Made by a program: the position numbers and the translations under genes. The notes beneath the pieces are model-generated. The model was not told the DNA's origin. It did not search any database and was given only the letters and a program-made list of their open reading frames with translations. A DNA stretch of 15,570 bases from Oxalobacteraceae bacterium (lineage in GTDB: Bacteria > Pseudomonadota > Gammaproteobacteria > Burkholderiales > Burkholderiaceae_D): NCBI GenBank assembly GCA_003537575.1, contig DPRS01000037.1, positions 1-15,570 on the forward strand. Direction: 5' to 3'. The first letter of the stretch is position 1. Each line of letters begins with the position of its first letter. Shown here piece by piece: positions 15,349 to 15,570 of the stretch.

Positions 15349-15570
15349 TTATTCGAGGGTTTCGATCACGTGGTTCAGGTTGGTGTAGATGCACAGCTCG
15401 CCGGCGATGGTCAGCGATTTCTTGACGATGTCCAGCGGCGCCAGGTCGGTGTTTTCCTGCAGCGCCTTGGCCGCCGATTGCGCAAACAGGCCGCCGGAAC
15501 CAATCGCGCCGATGCCGTCTTCCGGTTCCAGCACGTCGCCGTTGCCGGTGATGACCAGGGTCGATTCGCG
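15349..15570 (-). CDS. hslV: HslV, peptidase subunit of the HslVU protease (3' part only)
   Basis: The last 73 codons and the stop of the N-terminal-threonine peptidase ClpQ; the catalytic Thr lies beyond the right edge. Recognisable C-terminal sequence includes ESTLVITGNGDVLEPEDG, AIGSGGLFAQSAAKAL and a SLTIAGELCIYTNLN stretch, which are strongly conserved in HslV. It reads directly into the 18-base gap before hslU, as in the usual hslVU operon. The protease acts in the cytoplasm on misfolded and regulatory proteins, typically under heat-shock control; that promoter would be outside this window. Confidence 0.95.
   Translation of the reverse strand, partial: RESTLVITGNGDVLEPEDGIGAIGSGGLFAQSAAKALQENTDLAPLDIVKKSLTIAGELCIYTNLNHVIETLE

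Overview
The window looks like a chromosomal segment from a high-GC betaproteobacterium, most likely Burkholderiales and possibly Oxalobacteraceae (Herminiimonas/Collimonas/Herbaspirillum-like). That placement rests on codon use, the Burkholderiales-like Gsp proteins and the hslVU neighbourhood. It is inference from recollection, not a database match.

Layout. (1) Positions 1-2473, minus strand: a three-gene set made of a GtrA-family small membrane protein, a secreted and C-terminally anchored protein of unknown function, and a large multi-pass membrane protein that runs off the left edge. The last two are separated by only 3 bases. (2) Positions 2474-2712: an AT-richer divergent intergenic region that must carry the promoters for both directions. 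(3) Positions 2713-13975, plus strand: a complete set of twelve core type II secretion system (T2SS, general secretory pathway) genes in the order gspG-H-I-J-K-L-M-N-D-E-F-C. Most are separated by under 20 bases or overlap, which indicates one operon. (4) Positions 13987-15570, minus strand: hslU and the 3' part of hslV (ATP-dependent HslVU protease), converging on gspC with an 11-base gap.

How the genes work together. GspD is the outer-membrane secretin and GspC links it to the inner-membrane platform (GspF, GspL, GspM). GspE is the cytoplasmic ATPase that drives assembly of a pseudopilus from the major pseudopilin GspG and the minor pseudopilins GspH, I, J and K. GspN is an accessory inner-membrane protein. 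No prepilin peptidase (GspO/PilD), GspS pilotin or GspA/B is present here, so the peptidase must be encoded elsewhere. The left-hand set may be a glycan-transfer module (lipid-carrier flippase plus GT-C-like membrane protein), but its substrate is unknown.

I found no RNA gene, CRISPR array, insertion sequence or phage element. The most interesting points are lineage-specific features of a known machine: gene order, a reduced GspC, low-complexity insertions in GspD and GspK, and a short zinc loop in GspE. The uncharacterised membrane set next to the operon is the other. I do not see clear evidence of a wholly new system.
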